From: Hydra vulgaris
Taxonomy: Eukaryota > Cnidaria > Hydrozoa > Anthoathecata > Hydridae
Length of the DNA stretch: 64,000 bases
Assembly (NCBI RefSeq): GCF_038396675.1
Contig: NC_088933.1
Location: 13,209,501 to 13,273,500 of the forward strand
Direction: 5' to 3'
The translations under genes were made by a program, and so were the position numbers. How positions within the stretch are numbered: position 1 is the first letter of the stretch; the number at the start of each line of letters is the position of its first letter. The notes beneath the pieces were generated by a model. It was given only the letters and a program-made list of their open reading frames with translations, made no database searches and was not told the DNA's origin. Positions 22,900 to 33,163 of the stretch are shown here, in pieces.

Positions 22900-25689
22900 A
22901 AGATAAATTAAAGATATTTTTAATAGAGAGAATTAGATCTTTTAATTTATTTTTAAAAACAGGATAAGTTAGGGGTAAGCCGAGGTTAGGCAAAATAATT
23001 TTGTTCCAGAGATGAGCTGCACAATAAGTGATACAGAATTGGTTAAACTTTGTTTGACAGAGTGGTTCATTAAATAATTGTTATTCCTCATGTTAAACTT
23101 GCTTAATGGTTTCAAAATAAAAAGGTCTTTTAAAAATAAAGGAGATAAATCATACTTCTACATATAAACAAAAGATAAATTTTTATATACGTTTAGTTTA
23201 TATATATCAAGGATTTTCATTTGATTAGAAAATATTCAGGAATGTGCGAACCGATCCGCAGAATTAATCAAACGGATTGCATGTTTCTGACGGCGTTAGC
23301 GACATTGTAACTTGCTTTGATCAGTGCTACCCCAGGCAATAACTCCATAACTTATATAACTATGAATAAAAGAATGATGAAGTTTAGTTAAATTATTTTT
23401 ATCTAAATGAGTACGCGCCTTATATAAAATTCCGATACTTTTTGAAACATTCGAGCAGACATAGTTAGTATGATGTTTCCATGAGATGTTCTCGTCAATG
23501 AAAAACCCCCAGGTATTTAGTTACAGAATCTCTTTTTATTTCAATATGATCAATAAGAACTTTTGGTAGATTTGGGAGTAGAGAACGTTTTTGGAGAGCG
23601 GGTGGAAAAAAATCCATTTTGTTTTGCTTACATTTAATGTTAATTTGATACTTTTAAACCATTTAGATATGTTTTGAAGTTCTTTGTTCATCATGGAGAA
23701 TAGTAGATATATGTCACTGTTAGAGAGAAATAAGTTTATGTCATCAGCAAAAATAATACTTAGAAGATTTGATGCTTTATGAAAGTCGTTAATATATATT
23801 AAAAACAAAAGAGTTGGCCTAAGATGGAACCTTGCGGAACACCACAGGAAACATTTAAAAACTGTTTATGATTAAGTTCATTACCAGGAACAAATTGTTT
23901 TCTATTAGATAAATAACTTTGAAACCATTTAATTACTCTTTCATTTATTCCGTAATAATTAAGTTTATAAAGCAAAATATCATGATCGACAGCATCAAAT
24001 GCTTTTGAAAGATCGATAAAAATTCCTAATGTGTATTGAGATTTTTCAAAAGAATTGGAAATTTCACGTACTAACTAAATAATTGCAGGTTCAGTTGAGT
24101 TATTCTTTTTAAAGCCAAACTGATTGTTGTATAATAAATTATTTAAACTAAAATAATTAAATACTCTATTGAACATGATTCTTTCTAGTATTTTTGAAAA
24201 TATAGATAAGATAGAGATAGGCCGGTAATTACTAATGTCAGATTTGTCACCACCTTTGAATAGTGGAAGAACTTTAGCAAATTTCAATTGATCAGGAAAG
24301 ACTACTTATTCGATTGAATATTTATTTCATCCGGCCATTGATTTCATCCGGCCATTGATTTCATCCGGCCATTGATTTCATCCGGCCATTGATTTCATCC
24401 GGTCCAACTGCTTTATATATTTTTTTTGCTTTATTGAGAATTTTAGAATAGTAATGTTTTTTAAGTTATTTCGAACTTTTTCAAAAAGATTTTTGTAATC
24501 TTTGTATATTTTCTCATTGGTGAATGATTTGTTTTTAGATATTTTATGTATAATTTCTGCTTAACTTTTGATGATTTTTAAACCTTTGGTAACCCAGGGA
24601 GAATTAATGTTTTTTGATTTATTCTTTTTTCATATAAAGGAATATTGACACCATAAACAGAGCAAAATGTATTAAAAAAATTATCGTAAATGTTGTTTGC
24701 GTTTATCACTAAAGTCGATGTTCTTCCAATGAAGCAATGATAATTGTGTTTTAAATTGCTCAACATTTTTTTGGTTATAGTTGCGTAACTAACTTTTATG
24801 TTAGTTTTAGTCATAATCTTAGAGTTGAAGTTAAAGGTAAAAAAGATAGAGAAATGGTCAGATATGTCTGTTTTTAAGATACCTTTATTAAAGTCATTGG
24901 TCAAAATATCAGTTGTTAGAATGTTATCAATTAGAGTAGCTGATTTTGGATTTACTCTGGTAGGGTGATTTATCAAAGAAATGGCTCCCATATTGAAAAC
25001 AGAATCATAAAAATTTTTAACTCTACTGTCCGTAGTGTAATTGAAGCATTCATATTGAAATCCCCTACAACAAAATTCTTTTTTTTTTCAAGGATGCCTT
25101 TTTTGAAAAGGTTTTCTTCAAAATACATGCTCATGTTCTCGGCCACAACGTTCGGAGGCTTATAGCAACTCAGTAAAATGTTTTTGATTAATTGTTTAGA
25201 ATTTCAATAGTTAAAATTTCTTTGTCGCCGTCGGAAACACTTAAATCATTCCTAATATAATGTGTAATATTTTTCTTTACATAAATAAGAATTCCTCCAC
25301 CGCGTTTATTGTTAAGTCTCTCTTGAGAAATTAACTCAAAGTAAGGAAGGTTAAAATTTGAAGTAGTATTTAAGTCTTTTTTAGTTATCCAGCTTTCAGT
25401 TAAACAAATTATATTTTAAAAATTTTTGGTTTCTCGTAAAAAATTGAGAAGATTTTTAAAATTGCGGTTTAAGCTTCTGAAATTTATATGAAGAATTCTT
25501 AGTTGATCAAACATTGTTTTTTGTATTTTTATAAAAAAATTCTTCTAATTTGTTTTGATAGTAATATGAACAATCCGTAATAATGTCATTAAAATAATTA
25601 ATATCTGGATCAAAGTTTTCATCAGATGAGAAATGTCTCATTTCTGAAAAATTACAACTAAACGATTTAAAATCATTTGTTTCAGACAT
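22900..25689 (-). pseudogene. LINE ORF2 (endonuclease and reverse transcriptase), broken
   Basis: Starts around MSETNDFKSFSCNFSEMRH (25689). Fragments in several frames read LRILHINFRSLNRNF, then ICLTESWITKKD (about 25385, endonuclease Glu), NNKRGGGILIYVKKN (about 25290), a damaged GDFN region near 25070, and ISDHFSIFFTF (about 24860, endonuclease Asp-His). The RT part shows VLPLFKGGDKSDISNYRPIS (about 24250), LIYINDFHKA and FADDINLF (about 23745, catalytic Asp-Asp). A C-terminal region with a GVIAWGSTDQ-like block lies near 23330, and the frame fades out by 22900. Stops and frameshifts occur throughout; the copy is inactive. Confidence 0.8.
24328..24404. repeat. tandem repeat inside LINE, five copies
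   Basis: The word ttgatttcatccggcca is repeated head to tail about five times. It is a local expansion within the RT part of the LINE. Confidence 0.9.
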
Positions 25690-25738
25690 TTTGATTGTGT
25701 TACAAATTGGAAGAACTTTCTTAACACTGTATGATAAA

Positions 25739-25770
<32 letters not shown>

Positions 25771-26061
25771 TTTTTTGTTATCTTTTGTTTTTGTCTTCCT
25801 TGATCAAGCTCATCAGCTTAAAAACATTAGGCAAGAAAATGTGTATGGAAAAATGTAAATAGAATGGTATCAAGGACTTCGTCATCGGAACATAGTTATT
25901 GATAAAAACATGAAAAGTGTCAAAAAATATTTTGTAAATATAATTTTTGTAGTCATTTAAATGTTTATAAATGACGAATTGTAAATAAATAATAATGTGT
26001 GTACTTAAGTCCCTGCTAAATCTGTTATACGTTGTCAATAAAGTTTTGTTTTATTTACTCT

Positions 26062-26350
26062 TTTTTTTATTTTTCTTCCATTGTAACCATATTTCTGTAT
26101 ATTTTTTTTCTTCCATTGTAACCATATTTCTGTATATTTTTTTTCTTCCATTGTAACCATATTTCTGTATATTTTTTTTCTTCCATTGTAACCATATTTC
26201 TGTATATTTTTTTTCTTCCATTGTAACCATATTTCTGTATATTTTTTTTCTTCCATTGTAACCATATTTCTGTATATTTTTTTTCTTTCATTGTAACCAT
26301 ATTTCTGTATATATTTTTTTTCCATTGTAACCATATTTCTGTATATTTTT
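26062..26350. repeat. 35-bp minisatellite, about eight copies
   Basis: Head-to-tail copies of a 35-bp unit containing ttgtaaccatatttctgta followed by T-rich sequence. Because 35 is not a multiple of three, the three minus-strand frames cycle through KYTEIWLQWK, IQKYGYNGRK and YRNMVTMEEK. These ORFs are artefacts. There are no spacers, so it is not a CRISPR. Confidence 0.95.
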
Positions 26351-26741
26351 TGTTGCACTTTACTCTTTAAAAATGTCACAACTTCCAAATTCCACACTTT
26401 CTAGATTTCGTCTTTTTCGCGCAAAGTTTGGGAAGTATGACAAGAATACCAATTTTTAAAGACAAAGGTATTAAAGTGATTTTCTTTAAAAAAAAAAAAA
26501 AAATTAAAAAAATAAGTTAAAAACATACGCCAAAATAATTATTTTTAATAGCAATTTGTGGCGTTAAAATAATAGAGTATCTCCCTCTTTTAATGTTGAA
26601 AGAATTTAACGTAATTTTTTCTCTCAAACTTTTAAAACTAAAAATTTGTTAAATTCGTTAAATTAGAAGATCAAAATATCAAATTTGTTAAACTGAATGC
26701 TTGTATATTTTATCTTATATCTGGTATAAGATAAAGTAGCA
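26351..26741. other. AT-rich non-coding DNA
   Basis: No gene or repeat boundary seen before the Tigger terminus at 26744. Confidence 0.55.
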
Positions 26742-27182
26742 TAGGGTAGGGTGGAGCAAGATGCCTCCCTTAACAAACTTTAGCGTAAATAACAAATACT
26801 TTTACATTTTCTTGTAATTTTTCTTTTTAATATCAAAGTCTACTTTTAAGAGAAGACATTGGGTAAGATAAAATAACTACTTTATTACTGATGATAAACT
26901 TTAAAATTAAAAAAACTAATAACTGTGCAAGGAGACATCTTGCCCCAGCCGTGGGGCAAGATGCTCCAAAGAGTGCATCTTGCCCCAAACCTTTTAAACA
27001 GTTGTTAAAAATAACTATCAGTTAAAATAAAAGCTATTAATAGTTCTTTATTAAAACTCTTAACATTTTATTAAAATAACTGAAATATAAACACTGCAAT
27101 TATTCTATGCAATTGTCTTGAAGATAAATAACTTTTTTTAATTTATATCACTAACATGAATGTTCAAATAACATATAAATGA

Positions 27183-29044
27183 TTATGATTCACAGTAGTA
27201 GCATAAGTCTGAATCATCTGGACCACATGAAAAGTGGTACCAAGATGTACATTTACTACATTGTGTCCAATCATCAAATGGTGACACATTGTATGGAAAA
27301 GAGCATATGGTGCATAGAGTTGTATCAGTGATAAAAATTTCAGAGGCAGAAACCATATCTTTTTTCTTTTCATTTGTTTCTTTATGCCATTAGGTCTTTC
27401 TGCTTTCTGCTTTTCATGCTTTTTCACCTTTTTTGTCTTCAAATTTATTGATTTCATTTTTTGCTTGATCACCTTATTAAGTGCAGCTTTTTCTTTACGC
27501 AATATGACTGCTTGTTGCTTTTTTTTTACATTGTTTTCATGCTCTTCTAGTCGCTTCTTGAAAGGTAAAGAAGTAAGGTTTTCAGCTGACTCTGTCTTTC
27601 TCTCTCGTTGTCTTAAAACAGGAATTTTGGGACGTGGAGAAATTTTTTCCAAAATATTTAAGGGAGAATTAAGGCCAAGATACTCATCAACAATTGGCAA
27701 AACTGCATCATTAACAGCCTTCAATTTTGCAGCAGTAGTTGTTGTGCTCATGACATTTGCCAACTGTATAGGTGCAACAAGAGGCAAATTAGGCAATTCA
27801 CTAGATTACTGACAGATTTTCAATGGCTCAGCTTCATTAGTGAGCAAAGCTGCTTCAAAGGCTTCATCATTAAAAATAAGGTCATTTAAAGGGTACAAAC
27901 AAGAGCATCTAAAACCATTGATTGCTTTGTCAACGTTTGCAGTAAAGTTGTAGGCCGTTGAAAAAATACCTGCCATGTCAAAAAATGAAATTCTACGACC
28001 CTGATGTGATAACATCCAGTTGCTTGCTGCTGTATTGTAGCCAACTTTCAATGGTTTAAAAAATGTACGATCTAAAGGTTGCATCTTGTGTGTACAATGA
28101 GGTGGAAGAGTTATGAGATGGATCCCATTGTCACAACAAAAGTTAATGGCCTCAAGTGTTTTGTGACTGTGATGACCATCAAGTACAATTAATAGCTCAT
28201 TAGTTTTAGATGCATGAGTCACAGCAACAAAATGTGTTAACCATTCAATGAATAAAGATGAATCAGTCCATCCCCTGGAGCTAACTCTAATAATTGAGCC
28301 TGAAGGTGCACCAACAGCCAGCCTATCAGTCATTCGCTTACGGGGAAATATAAATAAGGGTGGGACATAAGTGCCACTTGCACTCATTGCACACACAACT
28401 GTCACAGTAGCACCTCTTTCTCCACTAGTTATTTTCGAAACTTGTCGTTTGCCTTTCGTTGCAATTATTTTTCCTGGCTTATGGAAATTTGTGATTCCAG
28501 TTTCATCCATATTCCAGAGCTGTTTGGCTGAAAACTTATGTTCCTCAAATAATGACTTGTATACTGAAAAAAACTGATTTACTTTTGATTTATTGAAGCC
28601 AATGGCTCTGCTTATACTGGTGGCTTGTGGAGTTCGAATAGAAAGTTGTGGATTGCGAGACATGAATCCTCGCAGCCAATCCACTCCTGCCATTTTTGAC
28701 TCTTTATTAAAAGGATTATCGATTCCCATTTGCTTAGCAAAATCATATGCTAGGCGACGCACATCTATTGTTGTCAAGCCAAATAATGCTGTTTCCATAA
28801 TCTGAACTTGTGTAACAATCTTTAATTCAAATTCTTTACTAAAAACAGAAAATTTTCCACCCAGAGACAAACCATCAGCTACTTTTACTTTTCCATCTCG
28901 ATGACGTTGTAATGTTTTTTTATTAATACTAAATTCTGATGCAACATTCTTTAGACTGCAGCCCATCTTTATTACATCTAATGCTGACTTTATTCTATCA
29001 TTTGTTGCACCTCTCTGTGTTTTTCGCACATAATTTCTCACCAT
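27183..29044 (-). pseudogene. pogo/Tigger transposase with C-terminal PHD-like finger; one stop, one frameshift
   Basis: Starts MVRNYVRKTQRGATNDRIKS with an HTH (CSLKNVASEFSINKKTLQRH), then a CENP-B-type DNA-binding region (WLRGFMSRNPQLSIRTPQ). The catalytic core has NMDETGI, LLIVLDGHHSH (second Asp) and LPPHCTHKMQPLDR. After 412 codons a single TAA (27806-27808) interrupts an otherwise open frame that continues for about 145 residues of Lys/Glu-rich, coiled-coil-like sequence. A frameshift near 27355-27370, in a T-rich run, is needed to enter the last exon-like segment. That segment carries the order Cys-x2-Cys, Trp-x2-Cys-x2-Cys, Trp-x-His-x3-Cys and Cys-x2-Cys of a PHD-like zinc finger and ends at 27183. 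Few lesions, all late in the gene. Confidence 0.85.
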
Positions 29045-30004
29045 TATTTGTTATATTTAAATATGTATCTAAAGAAATATTAAAACCTTAAAATTTTAAT
29101 TATATAAACATACCAACATATACACAGTATTATATAATTATTCAATACATTATTATTTTATACATTACATAACATCTATAAATTAACTCTCTTTGAGTTA
29201 AATAAGAACTTACTAAAGTTACATGTACATACAAAATTACTCAAGATTATTAACAATAACACGATGTTACAATTATTAATATGATGTTGCATGCTAAACA
29301 CAGCTCTTTTTAGTAGAAATTGTATTATGCGCATGTAATAATATATGAAGTTGTATTAATACAACTTCATTCAGCTGAATGCAATGCATATTCGTAAAAG
29401 TTTTACAAATATGTATTGAATTGCAGCAATAGCATGTGATACAGCTTCATTTTACTTAGCATACACATTATAACATTTACTTAATATATAAAATTATTTT
29501 AAAAAGCTATTTATAAATATGTATAATAGTTATCAACATATAAACCAACATAAAAGCATTGTCAATAACTAAATTAGTAAACGTTTTTATGTTCTAAACC
29601 CACTTTAAAAATGGTAGAAATTCCGTAAAACCACGACGCAAGAAGCCCTTTGAGGGCATCTTACCCACGTACCCGAGGACATCTTGCCTCATCTGTAGTG
29701 AGTGCAAGTTTAATACAAATAAAATTAATTTTATTGCTAAGTTATAAAATTTCTTGACTATATATTATTGTGGGATAAATCCTCTATAAAACAACACATT
29801 TCTTACCTTAATCGCATAAGTATTGCCAATCCAATAAACATTCAAAATTAGAAGCAATTTACTAACAAAATACTCCAAAAAGTAATAAACCGATTTAAAC
29901 CTCACCTACCAGCAATATTAAAAGCATTTTTTATTCCACAATTTTGTTTTAACTTTATGAATAGTATTATAGAGGGATAAAACATTACCGTCCTATGATA
30001 CTCT
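29045..30004. other. 5' non-coding part of the Tigger element
   Basis: AT-rich leader between the transposase start and the hAT insertion point. It contains a short hairpin (ttgtattaatacaacttc near 29353). No ORF. Confidence 0.6.
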
Positions 30005-30143
30005 CACATAAGCAGGGCCGGATTAGGACATTTTTAGGCCTGGGGCTGTAAGTATAGGAGGGCCTAATGTGGCGGTAAGGTAAAAATGCCGAGCGTTAGC
30101 GAGGCTAAACCCGGGGGTCTGTGGGCCGGAGGCCCCCAGCCGG

Positions 30144-30243
30144 GGGGGTTTGGGGGACCCTAGACCCCCTAAGTAGGAGGGTCAGGGGGGCAGCTGCCCC
30201 CCAGACCCTCCTACTTAGGGGGTCTAGGGTCCCCCAAACCCCC
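30144..30243. repeat. GC-rich hairpin, about 50-bp arms
   Basis: Near-perfect palindrome centred on cagctg at 30191-30196, with arms built from gggtttgggggaccctagac, cccctaagtaggaggg and ggggggcag. In a genome this AT-rich it stands out and should form a very stable stem. It lies just inside the left end of the hAT element, so a role as a sub-terminal transposase-binding or fold-back region is possible but unproven. Confidence 0.9.
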
Positions 30244-30553
30244 AACCCCAAAAAGCAACTGCTGAGCTGTAGGTATATTTACTATTGAGACAGTGGAGTA
30301 CGTGTATTAAATTGATAATGTGTTCACCTCCAATAAAGGAAGAAAATACCAATAGTATTGGTATTTAAATGAAAAAATTAAAAAAATAAAAATAAACAAT
30401 GCTTCAAATACACAAAAATTCATTCATAAACTCAATGTTTATTACTGTGCACTGACAAATTCTTAAGGTATTGTATTGTTGTTTTATCATGTAAATATTT
30501 TTTCATATGTTTTCCAGGATATAGATCATTGGGTGGTAACAATTTGGCAAAGG

Positions 30554-31419
30554 TCAAACAGAGAAGTGAAGTACATGTATGCCCTTAGTACAGTCATCAT
30601 GCTCTATATCATGCTCTGTGAGCCTCTTACTAATGTGCTCTCCAGCTTTCCTACGTGTTAAAAGGGTTTCAATTGATTGAATGTGGGTTTCACTTGTTTC
30701 ATGGCGAGCTAAGTCTCTTGCAGCGTGTTTCCAATCATCATATCCTGATGACATCAAAGCAGATGCTCCGATTCCACATTTTGAATTAAATAATTTACAA
30801 TGGGCGCAGAAAACCTTACTAGTTGATGGGGAATAGCAAATCCAGTCTCTCTTAATTTTCTCACCATTCACTTTTTCCCGGAAAAAAAGGGACTTTGTAC
30901 ACGGTCCTTTAAACTTAAAAGTGTCACCAGGCAGTACTTTAGTAGATAATTTAAAATCGCTATCCATATGTTGGCATGATAAAAACCCATCTGCACTTTT
31001 GCTGAAATACTCACGCAGGTCGTCGGTTATAATCCACTCAGCCACATCGGTGTTAACTGTGTGGGTCGTCAGAGCCAGGGGTAACACTGCTGAGATAGTT
31101 GAGACGCTTGAACTTGCTGTAGCTGAGTCTGCTGAGACACTATTAGAATTACCTGGAACTGGTGCTGACATAGTGAGTTTGAACTCGCTGTTGCTGAGTC
31201 TGCAGGGACACTATTAGCACTACCTGGAACTGGTGCTGACATTATTGACATAGTTAGTGAATTTGAACTCGCTCTCGCTGTAACTGATACCGAGACACTA
31301 CTTGCAGTATTACAAAACTCAGTCATTTTTTTATTTTTGTTCAATAATTCATTTAATTGAATCTCATTCTTCTTCTTTTTTTGCATTTTGTCCCAACCGC
31401 TCAGGCCGCTCCTTTTCAT
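30554..31419 (-). pseudogene. N-terminal fragment of hAT transposase (TTF-type zinc finger)
   Basis: Begins MKRSGLSGWDKMQKKKKNEI near 31419, typical of hAT proteins of the ZMYM/TTF group. A Ser/Ala/Val-rich linker follows that contains a local duplication (MSAPVPG...SNSV twice), with a frame change between copies. The frame 31171-30554 then reads LREYFSKSADGF, CTKSLFFREKVNGEKIKRDW and the TTF zinc-finger signature CYSPSTSKVFCAHCKLF, then DWKHAARDLARHETSETHI. It stops before any DDE core. The element therefore needs a transposase from elsewhere. Confidence 0.85.
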
Positions 31420-31516
31420 TTTTTATTTTAATTTTGTAAACGAATGAGCAATGCTGTAATTTTCTGCGGTAACGGAAGTGATCATAAAATAAAATAATTT
31501 TTTTTTTGATGTTTTA

Positions 31517-31848
31517 ATGTTTGAGAACATTCAAGTTTATTTATGTTTCCATCTATGTCCGCACAACTATCAGTTTTTTAAATACACGCTAAAAAATTAA
31601 CTTCGTGACATATAAATTTTCTAATCAAATAGGTTTTATAAGAGAGTGCTTTAAAATCATTCACTAATATAATTGTTTTTCCTTTAAAAGGTTTTTACAT
31701 CAACGAATGTTTTAAAAGCATTCTCTTATAAAACCTATTTAATTAAAAAATTTATGTCACGTAGTTAATTTTTTTAGCGTGTTTTTTAAAAACTGATAGT
31801 TGTGCGGACATGGATGGAAACATAAATAACTTGAATGTTCTCAAACAT
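31517..31848. repeat. fold-back repeat, about 150-bp arms, inside hAT
   Basis: Left arm from 31517 (atgtttgagaacattcaagt) and right arm ending 31848 are inverted copies with scattered differences, meeting around 31665-31698. Possibly a MITE nested in the hAT element. Confidence 0.85.
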
Positions 31849-32174
31849 CTTTATGCGGAAAGATAATTTAAAAAATATTTGCGAGTACCAAAATTCCGCC
31901 AAATATATGAAGATAGAGATATAGTATATCTCTATTCATTTATTTATTCACAACGCCTCCGCAGCTCCCAATAAATTGATTTAAAAAAACTGAGAAACAT
32001 AGGAATATTTATCTGGTTCCCTAAAAAAAAAAAAAAAAAAAGTCACGGGCCTTAGGGCCTATTTTTTTAATAAGGGCCTGGGGCTGCGGCCCGTCCGCCC
32101 CCACCTTAATACGGCCATGCACATAAGCAAAAAGACTTCTTGCCCCACGGGTCATCTTGCCCCACCCTACCCTA

Positions 32175-33163
32175 TCGGTAGACGATTTAGATTAAAAGGT
32201 TAAATCTCCCAATTTTTATGGTAAAAAAATATAATTTTTCTGTTTATTTATAACATTATTTTTGTGTTCAAAATGTTATGATTTTAGTATATTAATCTTT
32301 TTATCATTATTTATACAATATTTAAAAACGTATGTTTTTGTTTTTCCATTCTTAATTTCAACTTATTTAATAAAGTTGGAATTAAAAATTAATTTGTATA
32401 CAAGCAATTTAAAAAAATTATAAAATTAATAATATAAGATTAGTTATAAAACGTAAATAACATAAAAATATATATTTTATATATACAACAACAATATAAA
32501 CAACAGCAGCTGTAAATTAAGTGAAAATCTCTCAACGTTAAAAAATATAGATATAACTCTATTATTCTACGTCACGATTTGTAAACACGAATCCTGGATT
32601 AAACAGTGTTTAGTATATTTCTAAGAAGTAAGTAATAAATAAAAACACCCAACATAAATAAAAAAAATTTAACTCTGATATCAGAAAAGCCGCAGGAAAT
32701 TATTTGTTCCGGAATATAGTAAAGTATATGAGCAAGTAAATACAAAATATTCTCGTCTGAATTCCCAAACGTTGCGCAAAAAACATTATTTTCTTAATTA
32801 TTTCTTTCATTCAATTTCATGTTCAACATTCTTAAAAAAAAGTTTTTTTTTTGCATTTTTTTTGATCATTCATTTTTTTTTTACCAAACTATAATGACTG
32901 TAATAGAGCTACAATAAATAAAGCGCTAGTAATACTTTTGCAAAGTGTGTTTACTATTATTTTTTTACTACAATTAAATATTTAGATTTGATATAAATTT
33001 ATCGTGATTACAGTAATGTTATCACAATTATATTTTTTATTACAGTAAAATATATCGTTTGCAAAATTTATCTTTTAATGTATTCATTGTAATCATTATA
33101 ATCTTTCAATACAATCACGCAATGAGATTATTAAACCACGCTCATAGTTCTGTTAAAATAGTT
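32175..33163. other. AT-rich non-coding DNA and 3' flank of the second synthetase-like gene
   Basis: No gene. A candidate minus-strand polyadenylation signal AATAAA lies at 33036-33041, 123 nt past the stop of the gene at 33164, nearly the same distance as in the paralogue. Confidence 0.5.

Larger units (their letters stand above)
22630..25700 (-). mobile_element. decayed non-LTR retrotransposon (LINE, jockey/CR1-type)
   Basis: The minus strand carries an endonuclease followed by a reverse transcriptase with many lesions (see the pseudogene entry). The 3' end lies near 22630-22700. The order APE endonuclease then RT in one ORF identifies a LINE; the clade cannot be settled by eye. Confidence 0.8.
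30013..32119. mobile_element. hAT transposon inserted in the Tigger element, non-autonomous
   Basis: Flanked by a perfect 8-bp target duplication CACATAAG (30005-30012 and 32120-32127), the hallmark of hAT elements. Inverted ends are cagggccggattagg at the left and, reverse-complemented, catggccgtattaagg at the right. The interior is unusually GC-rich near 30080-30250 and codes only for the N-terminal part of a transposase. The dimerisation domain and catalytic core are missing. Confidence 0.92.
26744..32172. mobile_element. pogo/Tigger-type transposon with a nested hAT insertion
   Basis: Inverted ends gggtagggtgg(a/g)gcaagatg start at 26744 and end at 32172, each flanked by TA (26742-26743 and 32173-32174). 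Sub-terminal copies of the gcatcttgccc words recur near 26935-26995, 29650-29690 and 32150. Without the 2.1 kb hAT insertion the element would be about 3.3 kb. Its transposase (27183-29044, minus) is nearly complete, so this copy is younger than the one at 6.5-10.1 kb. Confidence 0.9.

Noticed and set aside
26062-26350. CRISPR-like regular repeat
   Set aside because: Direct tandem repeats without spacers in a eukaryotic genome; the same holds for 51181-51280 and 55987-56164.
26035-26397. 120-codon ORF with repeating KYGYNGRKK units
   Set aside because: A 35-bp minisatellite read in rotating frames; flanks are non-coding.
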